Below are positions 1 through 8,737 of a stretch of 64,000 nucleotides of DNA, piece by piece. This stretch comes from an uncultured Rhizobiaceae group bacterium (GTDB taxonomy: Bacteria > Pseudomonadota > Alphaproteobacteria > Rhizobiales > Rhizobiaceae). The DNA lies in the NCBI GenBank assembly GCA_938044775.1, contig CALIOE010000029.1, forward strand, positions 1 through 64,000, read 5' to 3'. Each line of letters opens with the position of its first letter. Position 1 is the first letter of the stretch. The translations under genes and the position numbers were made by a program. Below the pieces are notes generated by a model. That model saw only the letters and a program-made list of their open reading frames with translations. It made no database searches and was not told the DNA's origin.

Positions 1-606
1 ACGGTTTGGCACAACGTATTTCAGCGTGGCGGACTGAGAGCCGGAGAGAGCTTCTTGGTTCACGGGGGGACATCGGGCATTGGAACGACGGCCATCCAGC
101 TGGCACATGCGATTGGAGCCAGGGTCTTTGCAACGGCGGGCAGTGATGAGAAATGCGCTGCCTGTGTCGATCTTGGAGCGGAGTTGGCGATCAACTATCG
201 CACAGATGACTTTGTAGAGGCCGTGAAATCCAAGACCGATGGCCGCGGCGTCGATCTCATTCTGGACATGGTGGGTGGGGATTACATCATGCGAAACTTC
301 GAGGCCGCATCGTTTGACGGGCGCATTGTCCAGATCGCGTTTCTTCAGGGTTCAAACCCGGATGTGGACTTTACCAAGCTGATGTTGAAACGTCTGACCA
401 TGACCGGATCCACACTGCGGGCCCGGGACAAATCCTTCAAGACCGAACTTGCCCGTGAGCTTGAGCAGCAGGTGTGGCCGCGCCTCGACGCCGGCGAGCT
501 GGCGCCAGTCATCCACGCAACCTTTCCTCAAAGTCAAGCCTCTGCGGCCCATGCGATGATGGAGGAAAGCAAGCACATAGGGAAAATTGTTTTGGAAACG
601 GTGTAA
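1..606 (+). CDS. NADPH:quinone oxidoreductase-like MDR protein (5' end cut)
   Basis: The reading frame is open from the first base, so the gene begins outside the window and about 201 C-terminal codons are visible. It belongs to the medium-chain dehydrogenase/reductase superfamily, quinone oxidoreductase / PIG3-like branch: visible residues 5-12 read NVFQRGGL and residues 22-34 form the Rossmann loop GGTSGIGTTAIQL that binds NADPH. No structural zinc cysteine cluster is seen in the visible part, which fits zinc-independent quinone reductases. Family members reduce quinones or other electrophilic carbonyls in the cytoplasm. The TTG at 55 is only an internal in-frame codon, not a credible start. 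Family is confident; substrate is unknown. Confidence 0.85.
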   Translation, partial: TVWHNVFQRGGLRAGESFLVHGGTSGIGTTAIQLAHAIGARVFATAGSDEKCAACVDLGAELAINYRTDDFVEAVKSKTDGRGVDLILDMVGGDYIMRNFEAASFDGRIVQIAFLQGSNPDVDFTKLMLKRLTMTGSTLRARDKSFKTELARELEQQVWPRLDAGELAPVIHATFPQSQASAAHAMMEESKHIGKIVLETV

Positions 607-753
607 GCCGTCCGGTGTGATCCCAACGGCGTCAAACATGGCGGCGTTGGCGAAAAAGCCTTCTGTGCGTTCGCTGGTTCTCCAGAAATCAGCGGATTCT
701 TGGATTCCCTCTGCCAATGAGTGCTAGGATTGTTGCCGAGGGAGAATGGTGAC

Positions 754-2724
754 GTGACACGCCGGCTTGCTGCAATCCTTTCCGCTGATGTCGTGGGCTA
801 CAGCAAGCTCATGGGGGATGACGAAGATCGCACCCATGCTCTGTTGACCCAACAATTCGGTAGCGTCGTTCAGCCTCGGGTGTCCAGCCATCGCGGGCGA
901 ATAGTAAATATTACGGGCGACAGCGTGTTGGCTGAGTTTCGCAGCATTTTTGATGCTGTGACATGCGCCGTCGAGATTCAATCCATAATGGCTGCCCGCA
1001 ATACCGATGTTCCGGAGGATCAGCGCATCGTTTTCCGTATTGGCATTCACCTCGGCGATATCGCTTATGACGGTGACGCCATCTACGGAGACTGCGTCAA
1101 TATTGCTTGTCGCCTTCAGGCACTGGCCGACCCTGGCGGTATTCTGATTTCAGGTGCGGTGAAGGAGCATCTGGGAAACAGGCTCGACCTTGAGCTCGAG
1201 CCCCTTGGAAGCAGGCGATTGAAAAACATTCTGCAGCCGCTTCGGGTTTATCGGGTTGTCATGGGCAGCGTGCAGGCATCGCCCGTGGAGGATTGTGGTT
1301 CAGAGCCCGACTTCCGCTATCGATTTGCCTTTGTGGGTTTTGGCAACGGTCTGTCACCGTTGTTGCGCTGGAAAGACAATGACGGACTTTCGCGCCGGGC
1401 AGGCGTAATCCTTTCCATGTTTTTATTGTGCATCGCAATTGGCATTTCGGTCTGGTTGCGTCCGCTCGCTAATCCCATGGACAGTGTGGCCGATGGCCAT
1501 GGTCTTGCTTCTGCCCAGCCCTCGATTGCAGTTTTGCCGTTCGACAATCTCGATTCTGATCCCAGACATGAAAGCTTCAGCGATGGTATGACGAACGACA
1601 TCATTACCGACCTGTCGAAGTTCAGTGATTTGTTTGTCATCGCAGCCAACTCAACTTTCCGGTACAAAAACAAACCCACCAGACCTGAACAGGTCGGGCG
1701 AGAGCTGGGTGTTCGATACGTGCTGGAGGGCAGCGTGCAGTGGATCGGCGATACTCTTCGAATTAACGCCCAATTGATCGATGCAACAAATGCAACTCAC
1801 ATCTGGGCTGAGCGCTTCGACAGACCTGTGGCAAATCTGTTTGAGGTGCAAAACGAGATCAGCCGAAAGATTGTTGAGGTCATCGGGCCGGTCAGCAGTG
1901 CTCGCGGCAAGCTACGGCAAACCGAGCTGGCACGACTGGCCCGAACGCCCACCGAGAGTCTGCAGGCCTACGACCATTACCTTCAGGGAATGGTGCATTT
2001 CGAGCGTTTTCGCCGTGAAGAGCTTCTTCTTGCGCGCGGAGCCTTTGAAAAAGCCATTTCAGTTGATCCGGAATATGCGAAGGCCATTGCACAGAATGCC
2101 TGGACCTATCTCGACGCTGCGCGGCTTGGCTGGACCAGCAATCCCCTAGCGGCGCAAAAGACCGCACAGGCATTGGCCGAACGGGCGGTGGAAGCGGATC
2201 CCAGCGAGCCGGAAGCCTACCGCGCGCTGGCATCGGTGCGTTTGTTTCAAAATCGGCACGACCTGGCGATTGAGCTGTTCCATAAAGCGGTTTCATTGAA
2301 CCCCAACAGTGCCGATGAAAAGATGTATCTGGGCTGGGCACTTACCCATACCGGAGAACCGGAAGACGGCCTAAAAATGATGGAGCTCGCAGTCGAACGG
2401 AATCCATATTATCCAGGCTGGTACCTCTGGGATATCGGTTGGGGAAATTTCGTTTTGCGCCGCTACCAGGCAGCCGTTGATGTATTGGAGCGTCGTGTTC
2501 CAAGGTCTAACCATACCCGTTTGTTGCTTGCTGTGTGTTTGTTCAAACTCGGCAGGGAAAAGGCGGCAGCCAGCGAAATGGAGCTGTTTCGCGAGGCCGA
2601 GCCCGGCTTTTCGGTCGAGATTGCTGCACGAGCCCACCCGTTCAGGCGGCAGGAGGATTTGCAACACTATCTCGGTGCACTTCGAATCGCCGGTTTGCCC
2701 GAGCGGGTTCCCACGCCCCGTTAA
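754..2724 (+). CDS. Class III adenylate/guanylate cyclase with TM helix, TolB-like domain and TPR tail
   Basis: A 656-residue signalling protein. Residues 1-170 are a class III nucleotide cyclase domain with the metal-binding Asp in LSADVVGYSKLM and a second one in ITGDSVLAEF. A single membrane helix lies near residues 216-236. From about residue 257 (SIAVLPFDNL) there is the TolB/FlgO-like domain usual in rhizobial cyclase-TPR proteins, followed by TPR helices from about 400 to 620. I chose GTG 754 over GTG 721 because AGGGAG at 739-744 is well spaced for it and MTRRLAAILSADVVGYS is the usual family N-terminus. It probably makes cAMP in the cytoplasm while the C-terminal part senses ligands outside. 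The ligand is unknown. Confidence 0.88.
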   Translation: MTRRLAAILSADVVGYSKLMGDDEDRTHALLTQQFGSVVQPRVSSHRGRIVNITGDSVLAEFRSIFDAVTCAVEIQSIMAARNTDVPEDQRIVFRIGIHLGDIAYDGDAIYGDCVNIACRLQALADPGGILISGAVKEHLGNRLDLELEPLGSRRLKNILQPLRVYRVVMGSVQASPVEDCGSEPDFRYRFAFVGFGNGLSPLLRWKDNDGLSRRAGVILSMFLLCIAIGISVWLRPLANPMDSVADGHGLASAQPSIAVLPFDNLDSDPRHESFSDGMTNDIITDLSKFSDLFVIAANSTFRYKNKPTRPEQVGRELGVRYVLEGSVQWIGDTLRINAQLIDATNATHIWAERFDRPVANLFEVQNEISRKIVEVIGPVSSARGKLRQTELARLARTPTESLQAYDHYLQGMVHFERFRREELLLARGAFEKAISVDPEYAKAIAQNAWTYLDAARLGWTSNPLAAQKTAQALAERAVEADPSEPEAYRALASVRLFQNRHDLAIELFHKAVSLNPNSADEKMYLGWALTHTGEPEDGLKMMELAVERNPYYPGWYLWDIGWGNFVLRRYQAAVDVLERRVPRSNHTRLLLAVCLFKLGREKAAASEMELFREAEPGFSVEIAARAHPFRRQEDLQHYLGALRIAGLPERVPTPR

Positions 2725-2977
2725 CTTCCCCAGCGAAGAGGCAAAAGGGATGAAACTGTGCAATGTCGGCATCGCGACCTTCGCCGGGCTTCAGTTTGTG
2801 CAGAAGTTGCTGACAGAAATCCAATTGCAATTGCTGCGATGAAAGCCTATAGCGAAGTCAATTCCTGACAACGTGGCGCTCTTCCACGGCTTGCTCACCA
2901 ATCGGGCAAGCGGACAGGACAAATTTGATCTGGTTTTCGGGGTTGCAAACAGTCCCGGCCTTACGAGGAGAACGATT

Positions 2978-3670
2978 ATGGCGACACAGCTCTTGATGCC
3001 GAAAGCGACGGCGGTTTGGCTCGTTGACAATACTGCCTTGAGTTTTGAGCAGATTGCCAATCTCTGTGCCCTTCATGTGCTTGAAGTGAAATCGATCGCC
3101 GACGGCGATTCTGCGCAGGGGATTAAGGGCCTTGACCCGATTCAGACCGGCCAATTGTCGCGTGATAACATCAAGGAATGCGAAGCTGACCCGGATAAGA
3201 AACTGCTCTTACTCGATCCCAAAGTGAAGGTGCCTGAGCTCAAGAAAAAGGGGCCCCGTTATACACCTGTATCGCGCCGGCAGGATCGGCCAAGCGCAAT
3301 TTTGTGGCTGGTGCGTAACCATCCCGAAATGAAGGACGCTGGCATCATTCGACTGGTCGGAACCACAAAAACCACAATTAACGCGATCCGCGACCGGACC
3401 CACTGGAACATCAATAATCTTCAGCCGCTCGACCCCGTGACTCTGGGCATCTGCAGCCAGATTGATCTGGACTTTGAAGTGGCAAAGGCAGCCAAGTATC
3501 TGCCGAAAGTTGAAGAAGGGCCTGCGGAAGATACGTTGCTTCCGGCATCAGAGACCCAGGAAGGTGCTGCGGATCCTCAGGTCAATGAGGAAGTCGACGC
3601 GGATTCGGTCTTCAAGAACTTCGCGGCGCTCGGGGCCGACGACGAAAACGACAAGCCCGCCGAACAATAG
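2978..3670 (+). CDS. trcR: DUF1013 family cell-cycle regulator (TrcR)
   Basis: A 230-residue protein matching the DUF1013 family, restricted to Alphaproteobacteria. In Caulobacter the member TrcR travels with RNA polymerase and influences cell-cycle transcription (established knowledge). Visible features are the N-terminus MPKATAVWLVDNTALSFEQIA, a recognition-like segment GIIRLVGTTKTTINAIRDR that resembles a helix-turn-helix, and an acidic C-terminal tail rich in Glu, Asp and Pro. The longer open frame from 2873 is rejected: the Shine-Dalgarno ACGAGGAG at 2963-2970 sits 7 bases before ATG 2978, where homologous sequence begins. It is monocistronic and convergent with the next gene. Confidence 0.88.
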   Translation: MATQLLMPKATAVWLVDNTALSFEQIANLCALHVLEVKSIADGDSAQGIKGLDPIQTGQLSRDNIKECEADPDKKLLLLDPKVKVPELKKKGPRYTPVSRRQDRPSAILWLVRNHPEMKDAGIIRLVGTTKTTINAIRDRTHWNINNLQPLDPVTLGICSQIDLDFEVAKAAKYLPKVEEGPAEDTLLPASETQEGAADPQVNEEVDADSVFKNFAALGADDENDKPAEQ

Positions 3671-3736
3671 GCAATATCGGAATTTGCGGGTTGTATGCCG
3701 CGTTGCGCCGCGGTTCGGATCCGAGCCTGCCTCGCC

Positions 3737-4534
3737 TTAATTTGAGTCGGGCGCGACATCCACGGTGTAGGCCAGTCCGAGTCGGCCACCATCTACATAG
3801 ATGGTCTGACCGGTCACATAGCTGGAATCCGAACTGGCGAGGAAGGACGCTATATTTGCGACTTCCTCGGGTTCGCCGATTCGGCCCATGGGCGTTCTCG
3901 ACAATACGCGGCGTTTCGCTTCCGGGTTGCTGTTTACAGCTTCCAACATTTCCGTGGCGATTGAGCCCGGGCCAATTGCATTGACCCGAATTCCCCATTT
4001 TGCCAGTGCTTGAGAGGTAACGTTGGTGAGTTGGCGAACGCCCCCTTTGGAGATCGTGTAGGGGATTTGAGAGGGGATCGCTAACACCGCGTTGGTGGAA
4101 GACATATTGATTATGCAACCCGCGGGGCCATCTGCCTCCACCCGTTCGACCATGTGGCGGGCGACAGCCTGGGAACAAAGAAATGAGCCCTTCAGATTAA
4201 CGCGCAGGACCTGATCAAAGTCCTTTTCCGAGACGTCGAGAAAATCACTGCCGATAACAATTCCGGCGTTGTTGACTAAGATGTCGATTTCACCAAAGGA
4301 ATCTATTGTAGCGGCAACAAGATTATGCACATCGAGCCGTTCGCCCACATCCGCATGGACGTACCGGACTTCTCCTAAGGCGTTCAGCTCATCAACCGCC
4401 GCTTCACCTTTTTCGTCGTGGATGTCGGCAATGACGACGCGGGCGCCGTCATTGAGAAATCTCCGCGCTATGGCATAGCCAATGCCTTGTGCTGCGCCGG
4501 TGATTATCGCCGTTTTGCCAGATAGTTTCATCAA
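3737..4534 (-). CDS. SDR family NAD(P)-dependent oxidoreductase
   Basis: A 265-residue classical short-chain dehydrogenase. The cofactor loop TGAAQGIGYAIARRF lies near residues 12-26, followed by NNAG and the catalytic YxxxK (YTISK). Asp in VVIADIHDE suggests NAD preference. It is the last gene of a minus-strand group with galM and a DoxX-like protein, so a role in sugar or polyol oxidation is a reasonable inference: such SDRs next to aldose mutarotases oxidise aldoses to lactones or interconvert polyols and ketoses. Exact substrate is not deducible. Two ATGs (4534, 4531) are possible starts. Confidence 0.85.
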   Translation of the reverse strand: MMKLSGKTAIITGAAQGIGYAIARRFLNDGARVVIADIHDEKGEAAVDELNALGEVRYVHADVGERLDVHNLVAATIDSFGEIDILVNNAGIVIGSDFLDVSEKDFDQVLRVNLKGSFLCSQAVARHMVERVEADGPAGCIINMSSTNAVLAIPSQIPYTISKGGVRQLTNVTSQALAKWGIRVNAIGPGSIATEMLEAVNSNPEAKRRVLSRTPMGRIGEPEEVANIASFLASSDSSYVTGQTIYVDGGRLGLAYTVDVAPDSN

Positions 4535-4555
4535 TTCGCCTGGTTGGATCGCCGG

Positions 4556-5575
4556 TTAGTCAACCGTGAACGTCGGAGATCGTGTGGTCAACAGGTGAGT
4601 GCCGCCTGCTGAAAAATGGTACCGGGTTGCCTGGCGAAGAGGCTTTCCGGGGCGCAATACCGCGCTCGGGAAGCCCGGTTTGTTAGGAGCGTCTGGCCAG
4701 TTCTGCGTTTCCAGGCAGAGACCGGCGTAACGACCGTGTTGCGGCGTGTCGATGCCGCCTCCGGTATAGAGCTGCAGTCCGGGTTCAGTTGTTGACACTT
4801 CCATCACAATAGCACCTGAGGGTGCTTTCAGTTCGGCGCATCTGGTGAGTGCCCGGCGCGACGTCGCAAGGCAGAAATTGTGGTCATATTCGCTGGAGGT
4901 GCCTATGGTTCGTTCTTTGGTAAAATCAAACTCAGTGGAGGCCACGCGTCTGATTTCTCCAGTCGGAATCTGATCAGCATCCACAGGCAGATACTCATTT
5001 GCATTGATGCTCAAAAGATGATCGCGACAATCGTTGGAGCCGTCGAGATTAAAGTAGGAATGATGTGCCAAACCGGCAATTGTCGGGGCGTCGGTTTCGC
5101 TGACGGTTTCAATTTCCAGCGTGTCATCATCCAGCAATTCATAGCGGCAGGTATGCCTGCAGGTGCCAGGGAAGCCCATTTCCCCATCGGAATCGGTGAG
5201 TTCAAGTGTCAGGCTGGCTTTCTTTTGCTGGGTTATCGACCATATGCGATGGCTGACACCCCTGCGCCCCCCGTGCAGTGTATTGCGATTCAGAGCGTTG
5301 TTGTCGGTGTTGTAGTGCTTGCCGTCGAGCTGAAACCCGGCGCCTCCGATCCGGTTGGCAAACCGGCCGACAATTGCTCCAAAATAGGGAGAGTGCGCCT
5401 CGTATTCACTAAATCGACGAAAGCCAAGTACCAGGGACGGAGTGTGTCCCGCGAAGCGGACATCCAGCAATACGGCACCCCATGTCATCACACTGGCGCT
5501 GAGGCGCCCATTTTTCAGTTCTGCGCGATGAACGTCCTGGCCGTCCGCCGTTCTGCCGAACAATTGATTAGCCAT
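4556..5575 (-). CDS. galM: Aldose 1-epimerase (mutarotase)
   Basis: About 339 residues, the normal length for galactose mutarotase, interconverting alpha and beta anomers of free aldoses in the cytoplasm. Diagnostic pieces are NRIGGAGFQLDGKHY, the substrate motif NTLHGGRRG, the catalytic His in AGLAHHSYFNLDG and the Asp/Glu-containing DHNFCLA and QLYTGGGIDTP segments. I prefer ATG 5575 over ATG 5590 because GAAGGG lies 7 bases before it on the minus strand. It sits 21 bp upstream of the SDR gene and 30 bp downstream of the DoxX-like gene, so the three are probably co-transcribed. Confidence 0.88.
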   Translation of the reverse strand: MANQLFGRTADGQDVHRAELKNGRLSASVMTWGAVLLDVRFAGHTPSLVLGFRRFSEYEAHSPYFGAIVGRFANRIGGAGFQLDGKHYNTDNNALNRNTLHGGRRGVSHRIWSITQQKKASLTLELTDSDGEMGFPGTCRHTCRYELLDDDTLEIETVSETDAPTIAGLAHHSYFNLDGSNDCRDHLLSINANEYLPVDADQIPTGEIRRVASTEFDFTKERTIGTSSEYDHNFCLATSRRALTRCAELKAPSGAIVMEVSTTEPGLQLYTGGGIDTPQHGRYAGLCLETQNWPDAPNKPGFPSAVLRPGKPLRQATRYHFSAGGTHLLTTRSPTFTVD

Positions 5576-5605
5576 TGTTTGGCCCTTCATCGATCGTATT
5601 GATTC

Positions 5606-6028
5606 TCAGCGGCGGCTGAGCTGGCCATCCACAGTGTACTCGTCCAGATCACGCAGAATCCATAGGGCCACAAGTGCAGCCAGAGTCGCGACTGACGTCC
5701 AGAGCAGGTTGTTGGGAAACTTTGCGAAATTCAGCAAACCGCCCCCCAACAGCGCGCCTACGACACCCGTACCGTGCATGACAACGATGATGGAATAGCT
5801 CAAGGTGCGGTAAATGCCCAAAACGAAGGCCAAGACCAGTAAGGCCTGGATGGTGCCGACACCGTAGGCGTAATCTGCAGTGATCCAGTCAAGTCCATAG
5901 GTGTTGCGAAAGACGTTGACCATCCATTCGGGACGAATGAATTTGAGAGACGTCCAGACGGCAAGAAATGACCCAATCCCCAGCCGCATAATCAAAAGAG
6001 CCAGTTTGATTTTTCGATCGGTTGGCAT
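5606..6028 (-). CDS. DoxX-like small integral membrane protein
   Basis: A 140-residue protein with four predicted membrane helices (around residues 8-28, 48-68, 75-95 and 108-125), resembling DoxX/DUF-type membrane proteins. Start is placed at the ATG encoding MPTDRKIKLALL because the additional 21 codons of the longer frame are hydrophilic, His/Asn-rich and look noncoding. It probably heads the transcript with galM and the SDR. Its function is unknown. DoxX relatives have been linked to quinone-dependent oxidation or redox homeostasis, but nothing in this sequence proves that. Confidence 0.7.
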   Translation of the reverse strand: MPTDRKIKLALLIMRLGIGSFLAVWTSLKFIRPEWMVNVFRNTYGLDWITADYAYGVGTIQALLVLAFVLGIYRTLSYSIIVVMHGTGVVGALLGGGLLNFAKFPNNLLWTSVATLAALVALWILRDLDEYTVDGQLSRR

Positions 6029-6187
6029 TTTTCGTATTCCGGAGTTGTTTTCGTGATGATTAGGGTGGCGCGCACTTGCCATGCAAATCAAGTCGGGCGC
6101 ACGATTCTGTCATGGGCGTTCAAGCTGGCCGTGTCTCTGGCAATAATCCGGATGTAGTGAAAGTTGCCGGGAAGAAGGTTTTGCCAG

Positions 6188-6655
6188 CTATGCGTCGAGC
6201 AAATAGTCCAGAGGCAGTTGAGTGGTATACTTCATCTGCTCCATGGCAAATGATGAACTGACGTCGGTGATATCGATTTTAGAAATCAGCCTTTGATAGA
6301 ACGCGTCGTAGGCCTCGATGTCGGGTACCACGACACGCAACAGGTAATCGATGTCACCGCTCATGCGATACAGTTCGACGACCTCGGGAAATTCTGACGT
6401 CACTTCGGAGAACCGCTTCAGCCACTCGGCGTTGTGGGAATTCGTTCGAATGGAAACGAACACCGTCACGCGAGCGTTGACGGATTTGGGATCCAGCACG
6501 GCCACCCGTTTTTTGATGACGCCATCTTCTTCAAGCTTCTGAATTCGTCGCCAGCAGGGTGTGGTTGAAAGGCCAACTTTCTTGCCGATCTCGGCCACCG
6601 GAGTGGTCGCGTCTTGTTGCAAAAGGGTGAGAATGCGCTTGTCAATTCGATCCAT
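6188..6655 (-). CDS. Lrp/AsnC family transcriptional regulator
   Basis: A 155-residue feast/famine regulator. The N-terminal winged helix (MDRIDKRILTLLQQDA, then GLSTTPCWRRIQKLEEDGVI) is followed by the alpha/beta RAM ligand-binding domain with MSGDIDYLLRVVVPDIEAYD. Such proteins form dimers to octamers and respond to amino acids. It lies alone, 160 bp upstream of the DoxX-galM-SDR group and reading in the same direction, so it may control that group or an unlinked target. Effector unknown. Confidence 0.9.
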   Translation of the reverse strand: MDRIDKRILTLLQQDATTPVAEIGKKVGLSTTPCWRRIQKLEEDGVIKKRVAVLDPKSVNARVTVFVSIRTNSHNAEWLKRFSEVTSEFPEVVELYRMSGDIDYLLRVVVPDIEAYDAFYQRLISKIDITDVSSSFAMEQMKYTTQLPLDYLLDA

Positions 6656-6763
6656 GGAATTATCTCGGTACAGTCCCCAAAAAGAGAAGCGTATTCTCTT
6701 TCAGCGCAAATTGAAACGTCTTGGCGCGGTGCATGGGGTGTTTTGTGGTCCAATCGCGGTATT

Positions 6764-7372
6764 CTATTCTAAAGCCAGTTTTTTCACTTCGTCCCGAAGT
6801 ACCGGCAGCACCTCATCTCCAAACCACGGGTTTCGCTTCAGCCAGCCGCTGTTGCGCCACGATGGGTGTGGGAGAGGCAGTACCTTCGGCGCACGGTCGG
6901 CAGAAAAGCTGGCGCGCCAGTTTTTGACGGTTTCGGTCAGCGTCTTCTGACGCAGTTTGCCCAGATGATAGGCCTGTGCGTATTGTCCGATGACCAGAAT
7001 CAGTTCGATCTGTGGCATCGCGGCAAATACCCTTTGATGCCAAAGATCACGACATTCCTTGCGTGGGGGCAGATCTCCCCCCTTGGCATCATTACCGGGG
7101 AAACAGAATCCCATGGGAACCAAGGCAATGCGGCTGGTGTCGTAGAATGTGTCTCGATCAACCCCCATCCAGTCACGCAGACGATCTCCTGAGGGGTCGT
7201 TGAAAGGAATACCGGTCTGATTCACCAGATTTCCCGGAGCCTGACCAGCAATGCAAAGCCGTGCAGTCTGCGACAGACGCACAATCGGCCTGGGTTCGTG
7301 GGGAAGGGGCGAGACATAGGGGCGTGTGACGCAAACCCGGCAGGCCTCAATCTCCTTTTGCAGATCGTCCAT
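6764..7372 (-). CDS. Uracil-DNA glycosylase superfamily protein
   Basis: A 202-residue protein with the two superfamily signatures: motif A GQAPGNLVNQTGIPFND (residues around 44-60) and motif B PLPHPSWRNSGW near residue 170, as in base-excision repair glycosylases acting on uracil or related lesions. Two N-terminal cysteines (CRVC) resemble the start of the iron-sulfur ligand set of family 4/5 enzymes, but I do not see a complete four-Cys set, so the cluster may be absent. It lies 9 bp downstream of the GST gene on the same strand, so it is probably read through from the SNase-GST transcript. Confidence 0.8.
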   Translation of the reverse strand: MDDLQKEIEACRVCVTRPYVSPLPHEPRPIVRLSQTARLCIAGQAPGNLVNQTGIPFNDPSGDRLRDWMGVDRDTFYDTSRIALVPMGFCFPGNDAKGGDLPPRKECRDLWHQRVFAAMPQIELILVIGQYAQAYHLGKLRQKTLTETVKNWRASFSADRAPKVLPLPHPSWRNSGWLKRNPWFGDEVLPVLRDEVKKLALE

Positions 7373-7381
7373 CTTGCGGCC

Positions 7382-7993
7382 CTATGCCGACGCGGATGGC
7401 CGCGCCTTTGTCTTTTGATGCCAGGCAAGGAGGTGATGGTGGTTCTCCGGAACCTGCAGCCGCGCCGGCTTCATGAAATCCAGAGCGATCATTGCGGTGA
7501 TGTCGGCGATCGTAAACCGCTCTCCGGCGATGAACGGGCGGGTCGCTAACTCAGCATCCAACCAAGCGAGGATCTTCATTACCTTTGGGCGGTTGGCTTC
7601 TGCAAACTCAGCGATTTGCGGAACCTCCCATTCGATCATCGCAGGGTGGGTGTGACGAAAGACGTTGGCAACACCCAATAACAGGTGAAATTCGATGCGC
7701 CGTTGCCACATTTCGACAATGGCCTTGTCTTGTGCATCAGTGCCCATGAGCGGAGGCTCAGGATGCAGTTCTTCGAAATATCGGCAGATGGCAACACTTT
7801 CGCTGAGGGCCGTTCCATCGTCGAGTTCGAGTACAGGCAGCCGCTGGAGTGGATTTCGCTTCGTGATCTCGTCCGACCGGTGGCCCAAAGCTGTCATGTC
7901 GACCGTTTCAAGTGGGACGTTGATACCCTTTTCAGCCAGAAAGATACGAACGCGTCGTGGGTTTGGCGCCCTGCCGCCATCAAAAAGTTTCAT
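7382..7993 (-). CDS. Glutathione S-transferase
   Basis: A 203-residue cytosolic GST. The N-terminal thioredoxin-like half carries PNPRRVRIFLAEKGI, the cis-Pro motif RLPVLELDDG and the glutathione-binding LSESVAICRYFEE. The all-helical half contains the N-capping/hydrophobic staple-like segment FTIADITAMIALDFM. Family members conjugate or isomerise electrophiles using glutathione. ATG 7993 overlaps the stop codon of the upstream nuclease gene by 4 bases (ATGA), so the two are translationally coupled. Substrate unknown. Confidence 0.9.
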   Translation of the reverse strand: MKLFDGGRAPNPRRVRIFLAEKGINVPLETVDMTALGHRSDEITKRNPLQRLPVLELDDGTALSESVAICRYFEELHPEPPLMGTDAQDKAIVEMWQRRIEFHLLLGVANVFRHTHPAMIEWEVPQIAEFAEANRPKVMKILAWLDAELATRPFIAGERFTIADITAMIALDFMKPARLQVPENHHHLLAWHQKTKARPSASA

Positions 7994-8610
7994 TCCGAGA
8001 TTCCGTCTGTTGTGATTGTGTGCCAGAGACCACGCACTCTGTTTGTTGCGCTGTTAATCCAGTTTTGATTGACGTCGAGTGAAACCGCCAGATCTCCCTT
8101 GTTCAGGCGCCGCCATTCCTGAGGTGTATCGAAGGCCCCCCTCCAGATACCCTTTCGCGCCACGCGAGCCTGTTTCTCTGCTGTTCCATAACCTCCATAG
8201 TCAACTGCCCAGCCTTGTTCGACAAGCAATTCATTAATGTTTTGATTTCCGGCAAAACAGGTCACCAGCCAGCGGTCGTATTTGTCGATCCCGTGGGTCC
8301 TGCACCTGAAGTCCGGCAGTTTTGTGAGGCTGCGCAATGCGCCCCTTGCTCTGCGGCCGCACGGCCACTTGCCTGCCCGGCTGTCGCATAACTGCTCAAT
8401 TTCCGGTGCGTCGATACCGGCAAGCCGCAGCTTTTCCCGTCCGGCAACAAGTGTGTCGCCGTCAATAGCTTGGGTCCTTTCGGTAAAGGTTCGGGCGTTT
8501 TTTTGATCGAGCCATGCAATCGCTGCCGCAATCAGGCCGAAAAAGATCAACGTCTTGCATATATCCCAAATTGAAATCCTGCTTTGGCGAGTGATTCTGT
8601 TGCGTCGCAT
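7990..8610 (-). CDS. Membrane-anchored or secreted thermonuclease-family (SNase-like) protein
   Basis: A 206-residue protein with an N-terminal membrane/signal helix (IWDICKTLIFFGLIAAAIAW, about residues 14-33) followed by a staphylococcal nuclease fold: IDGDTLVAG, LRLAGIDAPE and KYDRWLVTC carry the calcium-binding Asp residues and the Arg/Glu positions typical of the family. It likely acts outside the cytoplasmic membrane on nucleic acids, although many alphaproteobacterial relatives are uncharacterised. It is the first gene of the nuclease-GST-glycosylase minus-strand run. Confidence 0.83.
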   Translation of the reverse strand: MRRNRITRQSRISIWDICKTLIFFGLIAAAIAWLDQKNARTFTERTQAIDGDTLVAGREKLRLAGIDAPEIEQLCDSRAGKWPCGRRARGALRSLTKLPDFRCRTHGIDKYDRWLVTCFAGNQNINELLVEQGWAVDYGGYGTAEKQARVARKGIWRGAFDTPQEWRRLNKGDLAVSLDVNQNWINSATNRVRGLWHTITTDGISE

Positions 8611-8737
8611 AGGGTGTGTGTCATCCGATCCTGTGCGGCGCTTTTTGCATTGAATTAACCACTTTTTTTCCGCTACCGGCTATCGTTCAAAAAAGCTTCC
8701 TTGAAGCTGTGAATCCGTATTTTGAGCGCTGCGTATC